Below are positions 25,684 through 34,211 of a stretch of 64,000 nucleotides of DNA, piece by piece (positions within the stretch are counted from its first letter, which is position 1; every line of letters starts with the position of its first letter). The notes under the pieces were generated by a model. That model did not search any database and had not been told where the DNA came from. It saw only the letters and a program-made list of their open reading frames with translations. Source of the DNA: JAEXNA01 sp037189585 (lineage in GTDB: Bacteria; Vulcanimicrobiota; Xenobia; Xenobiales; JADMJV01); NCBI GenBank assembly GCA_037189585.1, contig JBBCJA010000004.1, positions 62,001-126,000 on the forward strand. The letters run 5' to 3'. The position numbers were made by a program, and so were the translations under genes.

Positions 25684-25910
25684 TTGAAGTGCTTGCAGCA
25701 TGCTCTTGAAGTGCGAGCAGCGCGGCTTCTTGAAGTACGTGCGGAACGGCACCTTGAAGTGCGCGCGGAGCGGCTCCTTGAAGTGCGCGCAACGCGGCAC
25801 CTTGAAGTGCGCGCAACGCGGCTCCTTGAAGTGCGCGCAACGCGGCACCTTGAAGTGCGCGCAACGCGGCACCTTGAAGTGCAGGCGGAGCGGCTCCCTG
25901 AAGGGGACTA
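25684..25910. repeat. regular 24-bp tandem repeat array, locus D
   Basis: Ten copies of the core TTGAAGTGC or close variants begin at 25684, 25706, 25730, 25754, 25778, 25802, 25826, 25850, 25874 and 25898, so the period is exactly 24 bp from the second copy on. The best unit is CTTGAAGTGCGCGCAACGCG followed by GCAC, and GCAC and GCTC endings tend to alternate. Each unit can form a small hairpin (CGCG around a TTG loop on the minus strand). There are no spacers. The array fills the gap between the stops of ftsH and the convergent subtilase gene. Confidence 0.92.
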
Positions 25911-25914
25911 CGCT

Positions 25915-26985
25915 CTATCCCTTGGCGATGAAGGCGGTCTGAGTGGCCAGATAAAGGGCGCGATCAAAGTCGATCTGGCCAGCTCCGATCTGCTCGACAC
26001 TCCCCTTTACCGGAACGGCCGCCGAGCGCAGTAGACCTTCAATCTCGGCCACTCCGAGCTTCGGGTTGGCTTTGATCATGTCCGCTATCAGTCCGGTCGC
26101 CTGAGGGGCGGAAAATGACGTTCCGTTAGAGTACTCGTCTTTTTTCGGGTCAGAGGAAACGACCTCGACGTTGACGCCGTGCATAGCAAACTCCGCCCCG
26201 GCAAGAATCGAGGTGAAAGCCGCCGCCCTATCGTCGCGCACAGTAGCCGTCCCTCGACTGTCCGTGGCCCCTAAAATCGTGGCGTATTCATTGGCCAGTA
26301 CGCTGCGGTAAGCGTTTGCCGGAGCCTTGATCCCGCTCTCTTCCCACTTACTGGCGACCCGGCCCAGGTTGCCCGCTGTCACCACGTGCACAATCCCGCG
26401 GTCGAAAGCTTTCTTGGAGGTTCGCAGGTAGGCCCGCTCGGCTCGCTCGATCTTCTCGCTCTCCTCGAAGGTCTTCTGGACCTCTTCTAGCAGCGTCTGA
26501 GCCACCGTGTCGGTTCGAGCGCGCAACGGTAGCCCCAAAGCCTCTTTAGTAGATAGCCGGAAGGCCTCATCTTTTTCCAGTTTCTCGATAAAAGGCCGGG
26601 CCACCCGGGCGGCGCACTGACTCTGAGACTGGTTGATAACACGAATCTTATTGTTCGGGTCGGCCAGAATCGTTTCCACATTTCCCTGAGTCGCCCTCAA
26701 GAAGCCTGTCACGGTTTCTTCCGTAAAGGTCTTCAGGGTGCCTAGAAGTTGGTCCGGCTTGGCCGTGAAGACATCCTCTTCTCCTGTCTCACGCTCATAG
26801 CTGTTCTCGAAATTCTGAACGTCCTTGTCTTTAAGGCCGGTGGTCCCGAGCACGATCTTTTCCACGCTGTCTCCGTGCTGTGGCTTCTCACCCTTAGCCG
26901 CGAAATTGTCAAAAATGGCGACTCGGGGAGCGCGCTCTTTGGCCTCGGCGTAGCGAGAGATCGGTTGGGACCCTGCAATTCTCAT
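25915..26985 (-). CDS. subtilisin-like (S8) serine protease without signal peptide
   Basis: 356 residues; GAGGA about 10 bases before the ATG. Candidate triad: Asp in RVAIFDNF (about 26), His in QHGDSVEKIV (about 37), Ser in NGTSFSAPQATG (about 303), with the oxyanion Asn in VVTAGNLG. Thus the catalytic set looks intact. The distance between His and the oxyanion Asn is long and filled by a charged helical insert (about 45-200) that I do not recognise. No signal peptide or propeptide is visible, so the enzyme is cytoplasmic or leaves the cell by a non-Sec route. Confidence 0.87.
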   Translation of the reverse strand: MRIAGSQPISRYAEAKERAPRVAIFDNFAAKGEKPQHGDSVEKIVLGTTGLKDKDVQNFENSYERETGEEDVFTAKPDQLLGTLKTFTEETVTGFLRATQGNVETILADPNNKIRVINQSQSQCAARVARPFIEKLEKDEAFRLSTKEALGLPLRARTDTVAQTLLEEVQKTFEESEKIERAERAYLRTSKKAFDRGIVHVVTAGNLGRVASKWEESGIKAPANAYRSVLANEYATILGATDSRGTATVRDDRAAAFTSILAGAEFAMHGVNVEVVSSDPKKDEYSNGTSFSAPQATGLIADMIKANPKLGVAEIEGLLRSAAVPVKGSVEQIGAGQIDFDRALYLATQTAFIAKG

Positions 26986-27081
26986 AACGGGAGTATCCTC
27001 AACACCGGGTCAGAGCATGTTGCAAAATTGTTAAAGACTTTGCCAGGAGTCCTGAAAAAAAACTGAAATTTTGGCCCTGCC

Positions 27082-28002
27082 ATGCCGCAAGGTCAACTCT
27101 GGAGCGCTATCAATATTTCGGAGGGACGTAAGGTTGAAGCGCTGGGACAACTCGCCGACGCGCTTTCCTCCACCGGCGTTAGCCTGGCCGACTGGTCAGC
27201 CGACGCCGACCATAACCGTTCCGTCTTTTCTCTGGTCGGAGATCAGCCTACGCTTTTAGTCGGACTTCGAGTGATCTTCGCCTGGGCCACGAAGCATATC
27301 GATCTCGGCTGCCACCAGGGACAACATCCTCGTCTCGGCGCTGTCGACGTGGTCCCCTTTGCCCCCTTGGGGAGCACCGACATGGAATACACCCGCCAAG
27401 CGGCCAGGGCATGCGCGACGGCGATCTCCGAGGAGTTCTCTCTCCCCATCTTTCTCTATCGTGAATCGAGTCCCGACAAAGCCCTACCCGTCACTCTCCC
27501 TTTCCTGAGAAGGGGAGGTTTGAATCGTCTCTCCCAGCGTTTAGCCGAGAAAGAGATCCAGCAGGACTTTGGGCCAAACACTCCCCATCCAACCCTGGGT
27601 GTATCCGTCTTTGGCGCCAGACCACCCCTGGTGGCCTACAACTGCGTTCTCGACACCAGCGATCTCGAGATTGGGAAAAAGGTCGCGGCTCGTGTACGAG
27701 AGTCGGGAGGTGGCCTGCCTGGGCTTCAAGCTCTCGCCTTTCCGTTGGCAGCTCGCGCCGGAGCCGTCCAGATCTCGATGAACCTCCTCGAGCCGGCCAA
27801 GACTCCCCCACACCTGGCCTACCTCAAAGTCGATCAAGTGGCCGCCGAATACGGAGCCAATGTCGTTTCAAGTGAACTCATCGGTCTGGTCCCTGAAGAA
27901 GCTCTCCGAGAAGCCTTTCGCCATTTCCTCAAACTTGACCAGTTGCGACCCAATCAGATCGCCGAACGAAACCTTTGCAAGGAGAGACAAGAAAGATGCT
28001 AA
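27082..28002 (+). CDS. ftcD: glutamate formimidoyltransferase
   Basis: 306 residues, matching the transferase half of FtcD (N- and C-terminal subdomains, no cyclodeaminase). Recognisable segments are INISEGRKVEALGQLADAL, ADADHNRSVFSLVG, HPRLGAVDVVPFAPLG and AFPLAARAGAVQISMNL. The enzyme transfers the formimino group from formiminoglutamate to tetrahydrofolate, the last step of one branch of histidine breakdown. hutI follows with a 7-bp overlap. No Shine-Dalgarno sequence is obvious at the start. Confidence 0.92.
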   Translation: MPQGQLWSAINISEGRKVEALGQLADALSSTGVSLADWSADADHNRSVFSLVGDQPTLLVGLRVIFAWATKHIDLGCHQGQHPRLGAVDVVPFAPLGSTDMEYTRQAARACATAISEEFSLPIFLYRESSPDKALPVTLPFLRRGGLNRLSQRLAEKEIQQDFGPNTPHPTLGVSVFGARPPLVAYNCVLDTSDLEIGKKVAARVRESGGGLPGLQALAFPLAARAGAVQISMNLLEPAKTPPHLAYLKVDQVAAEYGANVVSSELIGLVPEEALREAFRHFLKLDQLRPNQIAERNLCKERQERC

Positions 28003-29270
28003 GAGCCGACCTGATCGTGGCCGCCGACCAGGTGGTCACCTGCGCCGGGGGCTCCCGCCCTAAGACTAAAGACCAGGCTGGTGAGGTGGGGATCATCCCC
28101 GCCGGCGCCGTGGTCTTGGAAGACGGAAAGATCAGTGAGGTGGGAGCTCTAGAGGAGATCCTCACACGCTGGACCGGAGATCGCTTACAACTTCCCAACA
28201 GCTGTTTGATACCCGGCCTAGTGGATCCTCACTGCCATCCCCTTTGGGCCGGAGATCGCAAACACGAGTTTGTCCTTCGAGCTAGAGGCGCCAGCTACGA
28301 GGAGATCCACGCCGCCGGTGGCGGCATCGCACATACCGTGGGCGCCACTCGACTAGCTAGCGACGAAGATCTGCTCCAGCGAGCCGGCGCCATTTTGGAG
28401 CGAATGCTGGCCCACGGCACCACCACCCTGGAAGCCAAGAGCGGCTACGGTCTCTCCACCGAAGAGGAGCTACGGCAGCTTCGCTTGCTCGACAAGCTTT
28501 CCGAAAACTCGCCTCTTGATATCGTCCCCACCTGCCTCGGCGCGCACGCCTTTCCTCCCGAGTACGACAATGACCGAGCCGGTTACGTCAAAAGCATTAC
28601 CGACGATCTGTTGCCCGCCGTCAAGAATCAAAATCTGGCCCGCTTCATCGACGTCTTCTGTGAACGGGGCGCCTTCACTCGGGAGGAATCCGAGCAGGTT
28701 CTCAAGCGGGCCAAAGAACTCGGATTCGGGCTGCGCATCCACGCCGAGGAGTTCAGCTACCTGGGCGGCTCACGAATGGCGGCGGAGCTCGGCGCGGCTA
28801 GCTGCGACCACCTCCAGCACCTCCCTGAGGCCGACTTCCATACCCTCAAGGCCAACGGCACCATCCCCGTGGTCATTCCCGGCACTTCGTTCTTCCTGGA
28901 CCTCGATGTCTACGCTCCGGCCCGGGCGATGTGGGATGCCGGTCTGCCGGTAGCTCTGGGAACCGACTTTAACGCTGGCTCCTGTCTCTTGGAATCGATG
29001 CCGATGGCCATGTCGCTGGCCGTTCTGAAAATGAAGATGACCCCCGAGGAAGCCTTGACCGCCGCCACAGTGAACGCTGCCCACAGCTTGGGCCTGGGCG
29101 ACAAGGTGGGCAGCTTGGAGCCCGGAAAGCAGGCCGACCTGTTGATTCTCGACGCACCCGACTTCCGTGACGCCATCTACCGCTTCGGCTCCAACCCGGT
29201 CCGCGCGGTGATCAAAAACGGAGTCGTCCTCAACACCATCCTCAGATCCCCGTTAGGAGCTCCCCTATGA
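27996..29270 (+). CDS. hutI: imidazolonepropionase
   Basis: 424 residues from the ATG at 27996 (AGGAG upstream), overlapping ftcD by 7 bp. Amidohydrolase metal ligands occur in VDPHCHPLWAG, IHAEEF and CDHLQHL, with Asp in GTDFNAGS. It opens imidazolone propionate to formiminoglutamate, the substrate of FtcD, so the two neighbours perform consecutive steps. Histidine ammonia-lyase and urocanase are not in the window. The stop overlaps the next gene start (ATGA). Confidence 0.95.
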   Translation: MLRADLIVAADQVVTCAGGSRPKTKDQAGEVGIIPAGAVVLEDGKISEVGALEEILTRWTGDRLQLPNSCLIPGLVDPHCHPLWAGDRKHEFVLRARGASYEEIHAAGGGIAHTVGATRLASDEDLLQRAGAILERMLAHGTTTLEAKSGYGLSTEEELRQLRLLDKLSENSPLDIVPTCLGAHAFPPEYDNDRAGYVKSITDDLLPAVKNQNLARFIDVFCERGAFTREESEQVLKRAKELGFGLRIHAEEFSYLGGSRMAAELGAASCDHLQHLPEADFHTLKANGTIPVVIPGTSFFLDLDVYAPARAMWDAGLPVALGTDFNAGSCLLESMPMAMSLAVLKMKMTPEEALTAATVNAAHSLGLGDKVGSLEPGKQADLLILDAPDFRDAIYRFGSNPVRAVIKNGVVLNTILRSPLGAPL

Positions 29271-30181
29271 CCGAGTACTTCAAAATCTCCCAAGAAGTCC
29301 AGACCGCTCTGTCGGAAAAGTCCGCGGTGGTGGCCTTGGAAAGCTCGGTCTGGTGTCAAGGCCTACCGCGCCCCGTCAATTACGAAACAGCTTTAGAGAT
29401 GGAAGCTCAAGTTCGCCTGGCCGGCGCCGTCCCGGCACTGTTCTGGACGGAAGCCGGAAAAGTGCGCTGCGGAGTCGAGGGCGACGATCTCGAGCGACTG
29501 TGCGCCGATACTAGCTCTATCAAAGTCGGAGCGGGAGACCTACCCGGCTCTCTGGCCAGCCAACGCCTCGGAGCCACCACCGTCTCGGCAACACTCGCTC
29601 TGGCGACCCGACTCGGCATCCCCACTTTCGCCACCGGAGGGATCGGTGGGGTACACCGCGGCTGGTCCGACGACCTCGACATCTCGGCCGATCTGCACCA
29701 ACTGGCTCGGACCCGTTGTCTGACCGTCTGCGCGGGGGCCAAGTCGGTGCTCGACATCTCGACGACTCTAGAAAAACTCGAGAGTCTCTCAGTCCCGCTG
29801 ATCACCTTCCGCACCGACAATTTTCCAGAATTCTATTCCTTGGGGAAAAAAGCGCCTTTCGGGACCCGTTTGGATGAAGCCAAAGAGGTAGCTCGGGCCG
29901 CCCGTTTGTCACTAGACCTTCTCCATCGAGCACCCTTAGTCGTTCAATCGGTGCCCGAGGAGTACGCTATCGCCAGCAAGACAGTGGAAGGCTGGGTGGT
30001 CTCGGGACTTGAGACCGCGCGAGAAAAAGGCGTCAGCGGTAAGGCTGTAACCCCCTTTCTTTTGAGCTTTCTGGCCGAACAGAGTTCCGGCCAGACGCTC
30101 GACGCCAATCGCGTTTTACTTCTCCACAACGCGCACCTGGCCGGACAGGTCGCCGTGGAGCTAGCTAAGGAGTCAGAATAA
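29267..30181 (+). CDS. psuG: pseudouridine-5'-phosphate glycosidase
   Basis: 304 residues; ATG overlaps the hutI stop. Family marks are VVALESSVWCQGLPRPVNYE, IKVGAGDLPGSLAS, GGTTVSATLALA-like GATTVSATLALATRLGI, and FATGGIGGVHRG. The enzyme splits pseudouridine 5'-phosphate into uracil and ribose 5-phosphate. The usual partner kinase PsuK is not adjacent. Inclusion in a histidine-catabolic operon is unusual, and by context it could have another C-C or C-N bond target. Confidence 0.92.
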   Translation: MTEYFKISQEVQTALSEKSAVVALESSVWCQGLPRPVNYETALEMEAQVRLAGAVPALFWTEAGKVRCGVEGDDLERLCADTSSIKVGAGDLPGSLASQRLGATTVSATLALATRLGIPTFATGGIGGVHRGWSDDLDISADLHQLARTRCLTVCAGAKSVLDISTTLEKLESLSVPLITFRTDNFPEFYSLGKKAPFGTRLDEAKEVARAARLSLDLLHRAPLVVQSVPEEYAIASKTVEGWVVSGLETAREKGVSGKAVTPFLLSFLAEQSSGQTLDANRVLLLHNAHLAGQVAVELAKESE

Positions 30182-30918
30182 TGGCCTCTCGTGACGACAT
30201 CGTCAGCTTCCTGGATACCGTGCTCGCGGTGCGAGACGTTCCCGACCCTTACTGTCCCAACGGGCTGCAAGTGGAAGGAGCCGAGGAGGTTCAGGACGTG
30301 GGACTTGCCGTCGACGCCTGCCAACAGACCTTCGAGGCTCTCTCCGACTGCCAGATGATCCTGACCCACCACGGGCTGTTTTGGCCTTCCATCAAAAGCA
30401 TTACGGGAGCCACTCGCAAATCTCTGGGGCTGCTTTTCGAAAACAACATCAGCCTCTACTCGGCCCATCTTCCGCTGGATGTCCACTCCGAGTTCGGAAA
30501 CAATGTCTGCCTACTCCGCCGGCTCGGTTGGAAACCTACCGAAAGGTTTGATCAAGTCGGCTGGATCGGCGAGGGAAAAACCTCGACCGCTGACGATCTC
30601 GCTCGCGATCTGGAGGCTGTTCTAGCCGGACCCGTCCGACTGCTCAAATTCGGTGCTAGCACCATCCAGAGAGTGGCGCTCTCCTCTGGAGGAGGCTCTA
30701 TCGGGCTACTCCATTCCGCCAAAGCGGCCGGAGTCGACATCCTGGTCACAGGAGAGGCCTCTCACCCGATCTATCATGCCGCACTTGAGCTCCAACTGTC
30801 GCTGATTCTGGCCGGTCACTATCACACCGAGACCTGGGGCGTGCAGGCCCTGGGTCCTCTCCTGCAGAGGGAGTTCGGTGTGAACACCCGCTTCGTCGAC
30901 TTTCCGACCGGCTTCTAG
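30181..30918 (+). CDS. NIF3-like (DUF34) dinuclear metal protein
   Basis: 245 residues; the ATG shares its A with the psuG stop (TAATG). Metal ligands of this family are visible in LTHHGLFWP, AHLPLD and, near the C-terminus, GHYHTET. Members are annotated as GTP cyclohydrolase I type 2 homologues, but their reaction is not settled. Length and architecture are those of the short single-domain form. As the last gene of the ftcD-hutI-psuG set, it may serve metabolite repair. Confidence 0.9.
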   Translation: MASRDDIVSFLDTVLAVRDVPDPYCPNGLQVEGAEEVQDVGLAVDACQQTFEALSDCQMILTHHGLFWPSIKSITGATRKSLGLLFENNISLYSAHLPLDVHSEFGNNVCLLRRLGWKPTERFDQVGWIGEGKTSTADDLARDLEAVLAGPVRLLKFGASTIQRVALSSGGGSIGLLHSAKAAGVDILVTGEASHPIYHAALELQLSLILAGHYHTETWGVQALGPLLQREFGVNTRFVDFPTGF

Positions 30919-30969
30919 AGAACGGCGCTCAGAGGATGAAAGGCCAAAAGGTTTAATTACCGCACAGAG

Positions 30970-32349
30970 GTGCTTTTCCGTTTTTTCCAATGGCTGCGAA
31001 ACTTGCCTGGGGCTATGCTGACTTGGCCGGGTCGCCTCAGTCGTTGGACTATCCGTATGTTCTGGGCCTTCATGGCCTGGCTGCGCGAGCTACCTCACCG
31101 TATCAAGAACGCCGTCATTGCCTTCGCGCTCGCTCTCAAAGAGGCTTGTATAGCCATCTTTTTCACCATCGTCAACGGTATTGTCGCGGCCTATCAACGG
31201 TTCTCCGCTTGGATTGAGCGATTACTCTCTCCCCTGCTCAAGCTACTTCGAACCAAGCTTGACCCAAACCCGGCTCTGATCGCGGCCAATAAACTCAAAC
31301 TCAAGAATCGAGGCCGCACGGTAGCCTTATTCAGCCGCCAGCTTTCCTCAATGACGATCGGTGGGGTTGGCTTGTTGCAATCGCTGGATGTCCTTTCCGA
31401 GCAGGCCGACGACACACGCATGGCTTACGTGTCGCGACAGCTGGCGACCAAGCTCGGCCAGGGCTACGCCTTCTCCAAAGCCGCCTCGGAGTACCCCCAA
31501 ATCTTCCCACCCGTCTACTTTCATCTACTGCGCGCCGGCGAAAGTACCGGACGGCTGGTGGAAGTGATCACCCGCCTGGCCGATCTCCTCGAGCGTGAGG
31601 AGAACCTTCTCAAGCGTGTCAAAAGCGCAATCTCCTACCCTGCCTTCGTGCTTGTCTTAACCTCGATCATGACCCTTGGTCTGTTTTCCACTGTCCTGCC
31701 CGGTTTCGCCGAATTTTATAAAGACTTCAAAGTACCGCTGCCAGCCATCACCGCGCTCTTAATGAAAATGACCGAGTGGGTCCAGACCTGGTGGTTCTGG
31801 GTCCTGCTGGTTCTGAGCATCGTCGGGGTCTACAAGTTCGTCCAACACAGTTGGCAGATTCTTGAGCGTCGTCTGATCATGTTCAAGCTCATCACCTGGC
31901 TACCGCTGATGGGGCCTATCGTGCGTTACAGCTGTCTGGCTCGCTTCTGTTGGGTCATGGAACTGACGGTAGAGGCTGGTCTGGACGTGGTCCGTGCCGT
32001 CAATCTAGGCTGCCTGGCCTCAGGCAGTCCCATACTCGAGGTTGAAGCCAAACGACTCAGCCACGGCATCGCTGAAGGAGAACACCTCTCGGACCTGATG
32101 TACCAACGACCGGACATCCACCCCCACCTCCTTCAGCAGATGGTCATGATGGGAGAGGAGACCAGTCAAAATTCTGAAGCCTTTGGTCGATCCGCGAGTT
32201 GGTTCGAGCAAGAAGTCGAAGGCCGAATCCAGAATTTTCAGGCCGCCCTCGAACCCATTTTGATGGGACTCATCTCTTTTGTGGTGGGGGTCATCGTCAT
32301 GTCCGTCTTCCTTCCTCTCTATGGACTCCTGGACAAACTTGGTGTCTAA
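30970..32349 (+). CDS. GspF/PilC inner-membrane platform protein
   Basis: 459 residues from a GTG at 30970; later starts are possible. The two GspF domains begin at about 113 (VALFSRQLSSMTIGGVGLLQ) and 315 (ARFCWVMELTVEAGLDVVRA), each followed by membrane helices. The C-terminal end IGLISFVVGVIVMSVFLPLYG is typical (here LMGLISFVVGV). The first 110 residues form an extra Trp-rich, partly hydrophobic region that standard GspF/PilC proteins lack. It is the assembly platform for the pseudopilins encoded just downstream; no assembly ATPase gene is in the window. Confidence 0.92.
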   Translation: MLFRFFQWLRNLPGAMLTWPGRLSRWTIRMFWAFMAWLRELPHRIKNAVIAFALALKEACIAIFFTIVNGIVAAYQRFSAWIERLLSPLLKLLRTKLDPNPALIAANKLKLKNRGRTVALFSRQLSSMTIGGVGLLQSLDVLSEQADDTRMAYVSRQLATKLGQGYAFSKAASEYPQIFPPVYFHLLRAGESTGRLVEVITRLADLLEREENLLKRVKSAISYPAFVLVLTSIMTLGLFSTVLPGFAEFYKDFKVPLPAITALLMKMTEWVQTWWFWVLLVLSIVGVYKFVQHSWQILERRLIMFKLITWLPLMGPIVRYSCLARFCWVMELTVEAGLDVVRAVNLGCLASGSPILEVEAKRLSHGIAEGEHLSDLMYQRPDIHPHLLQQMVMMGEETSQNSEAFGRSASWFEQEVEGRIQNFQAALEPILMGLISFVVGVIVMSVFLPLYGLLDKLGV

Positions 32350-32362
32350 TGATTCTTATGCT

Positions 32363-33157
32363 ATGATCAGACGTATGTCTCGCGGACAAAAGAGTGGCGC
32401 TTTCAGTCTTCTTGAGGCCGTGATTGCTGTCTTTTTGCTCAGCTACGCGGCGTTATCCGTCCTTTCACTGACCCAATCCGGTTTTGTAGCCCAAAAGAGG
32501 AATCAGGAGATCGCCAAAGCCAACTTAGTGGCCCAGTCCGTGATCTCCGACATTCGTATGTGGGCCGAGGACATCAACAACTACAAAGGCACCTGGGGCG
32601 CCTACAACACCACCATCACTCCGGTAGGCTTTCCCGAGTACCAGGTCACCGTGCGAGCCAGGGCGGCGGGACGCCCGATCGACTCCCCTTGTGCTGAGCT
32701 TGAGTCGCAATGGGAGCCAACTCCTCGAGAAAAGCGTACCATGCGCAACGCCATCGTACCGGTAGAGGTCAAGGTCAGTTGGTCCGACAACCCCCGAGAC
32801 CAATTGACCGTTCTCACCTATGTCGGTGAGCCCCGCCGGGACGTCTCCCGGATCCGATTCAACGTCGTCGGCCCCAACCCACATGCCATTGGCGTTGGTC
32901 AAGAGGCAATGTACTCGGTCAGCGCCACCGATGGCTCGGGTCGTGGCCTAGACAATATTATGTTTCTATGGGTTCCCGACATTCGCTATTTGGGCTTCAC
33001 CGAAAGAGCCCGGCGAGACGGCCGCGAGTTCGAGGTGACTCGTTTTCAAAGCAAGCCCCCCGACCCACCGCCTCCCAGCATCATTCACCCGACCTGCTAT
33101 GCGATCTACGCCGGGGAGTACCTCACCGTCAATGTTCCGGGGCTACAACTACCATGA
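32363..33157 (+). CDS. prepilin-like protein, GspI/PilV position
   Basis: 264 residues from the ATG at 32363. A short basic leader (MIRRMSRGQKSGA) precedes the type IV prepilin motif FSLLEAVIAVFLLSYAALSV with Glu at +5; Ala rather than Gly sits at -1. The hydrophobic helix is followed by the usual amphipathic stretch (KRNQEIAKANLVAQSVISD). The C-terminal domain is beta-rich (VEVKVSWSDNPRDQLTVLTY). It is the first of four minor-pilin genes in the I-J-K-H order, and the next gene overlaps by 4 bp. Confidence 0.85.
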   Translation: MIRRMSRGQKSGAFSLLEAVIAVFLLSYAALSVLSLTQSGFVAQKRNQEIAKANLVAQSVISDIRMWAEDINNYKGTWGAYNTTITPVGFPEYQVTVRARAAGRPIDSPCAELESQWEPTPREKRTMRNAIVPVEVKVSWSDNPRDQLTVLTYVGEPRRDVSRIRFNVVGPNPHAIGVGQEAMYSVSATDGSGRGLDNIMFLWVPDIRYLGFTERARRDGREFEVTRFQSKPPDPPPPSIIHPTCYAIYAGEYLTVNVPGLQLP

Positions 33158-33702
33158 AACGAAAGAGCAAACGTGGCTTTAGCGTGCTCGAGACCCTGAT
33201 GGCCATGTTTTTGGTGGGAATCATATTGGGGATCGTCGGTCGCGGCTATCAGGCGCTTTCGCGGCTGAACCTGGCCACCTATCAGATGTCCCAACGCATG
33301 GAGCTGACCTCCTTTCTCCAGCGCCTCAGTTACGAGGTCTCCAGCGCCCTCAATTTGACGGTCGCGAGTGGAAACCTGACCTTCACACGTGTCAATCCCA
33401 CCTTGAACCTGGCGCATGAGGAGCCTCCGCCCACCCGGCTTCCCTGGCCAATCCCTCCCGGAGCTCCCTCCTCGGGTTTGTTCAATCCCGCCTACCTGGT
33501 GTCCACGCAATATCAATTTCTAATCGACTCCAAAGAGATTCAGCGAACGGCCTTCGGCGAATCCGCGATCGTGGCCGTCAACGTGGGTGAATTCACACCG
33601 ACCCTGGAAAGTGGGAGACGAGTTATCTCGTTTGTGATGAGACCAGCGGAGATGACCGCTCCAGTCCATGCGCGAGTATTGCTGCCGGTGGTGCAACTAT
33701 GA
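33154..33702 (+). CDS. prepilin-like protein, GspJ/PilW position
   Basis: 182 residues; ATG overlaps the previous stop (ATGA). The leader MKRKSKRG precedes FSVLETLMAMFLVGIILGIV, a canonical G/F prepilin peptidase site with Glu at +5. The helix continues into MSQRMELTSFLQRLSYEVS, as in PilW/GspJ proteins. The C-terminal part is beta-rich with a Pro-rich loop (PPPTRLPWPIPPGAP). A minor pseudopilin of the same tip complex is the natural reading. Confidence 0.85.
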   Translation: MKRKSKRGFSVLETLMAMFLVGIILGIVGRGYQALSRLNLATYQMSQRMELTSFLQRLSYEVSSALNLTVASGNLTFTRVNPTLNLAHEEPPPTRLPWPIPPGAPSSGLFNPAYLVSTQYQFLIDSKEIQRTAFGESAIVAVNVGEFTPTLESGRRVISFVMRPAEMTAPVHARVLLPVVQL

Positions 33703-34175
33703 TGGCGAAGCGAAAGCGTGGAGTCCTTCTGGTCTTGGTCCTGATCCTGGTCTCGACGATGTTCATTTTAGCCGCCGGATTTCTGAGCATTAAAACACGA
33801 GAACGGCAAACCTTGATGCAGTCTCGCGACTCCTTCCAGGCCCAGCAGCTGGCCCACGCGGGGCTCGAGACGGTGCGAGTCCGCCTACAAAACGACTTCA
33901 ACTTCCCCCCCGCGACCATGGGGCCCCTTCAAGAGGTCTTCAAGTTCACGGAAACCGTCAACGACTACGACGGAACCCACGAACTGGGCCGCTATCAGAT
34001 CTTTTGTGACCGCCGATGGGTGGACGCGCCCTATGAGATTCTGAGGGTGACCGCCATCGGGCAGGTGGGAGATGAGGACGGGAACCCTGTTCGTCATCGC
34101 ATCATAGCGGAATTTGACATGCGTGTGGGACAAAAGGGAGACCTGATCAACCTGATCGATCTGGGTGCCTTCTAA
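33699..34175 (+). CDS. PilX/GspK-like membrane-anchored pilus protein
   Basis: 158 residues; ATG overlaps the previous stop. A basic start (MMAKRKRG) and one helix (VLLVLVLILVSTMFILAAGF) are followed by SFQAQQLAHAGLETVRVRLQ, the pattern of PilX and GspK N-termini. The Glu at +5 of classic prepilins is missing, as is normal for GspK/PilX-type proteins. It is shorter than GspK and lacks its large alpha-domain, so PilX is the closer comparison. Third of four coupled minor-pilin genes. Confidence 0.78.
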   Translation: MMAKRKRGVLLVLVLILVSTMFILAAGFLSIKTRERQTLMQSRDSFQAQQLAHAGLETVRVRLQNDFNFPPATMGPLQEVFKFTETVNDYDGTHELGRYQIFCDRRWVDAPYEILRVTAIGQVGDEDGNPVRHRIIAEFDMRVGQKGDLINLIDLGAF

Positions 34176-34211
34176 TAAAATTTGCGCTACAGTAGACGTT
34201 GGGAGTGTGTG

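Noticed and set aside
25684..25910. CRISPR array
   Set aside because: Units are directly adjacent with no variable spacers and no cas genes are nearby; it is a plain tandem repeat.
25673..25942. Short repeat proteins on either strand across the 24-bp array
   Set aside because: The 24-bp unit is a multiple of three, so several frames are open automatically. No ribosome-binding site or non-repeat domain supports a real gene.
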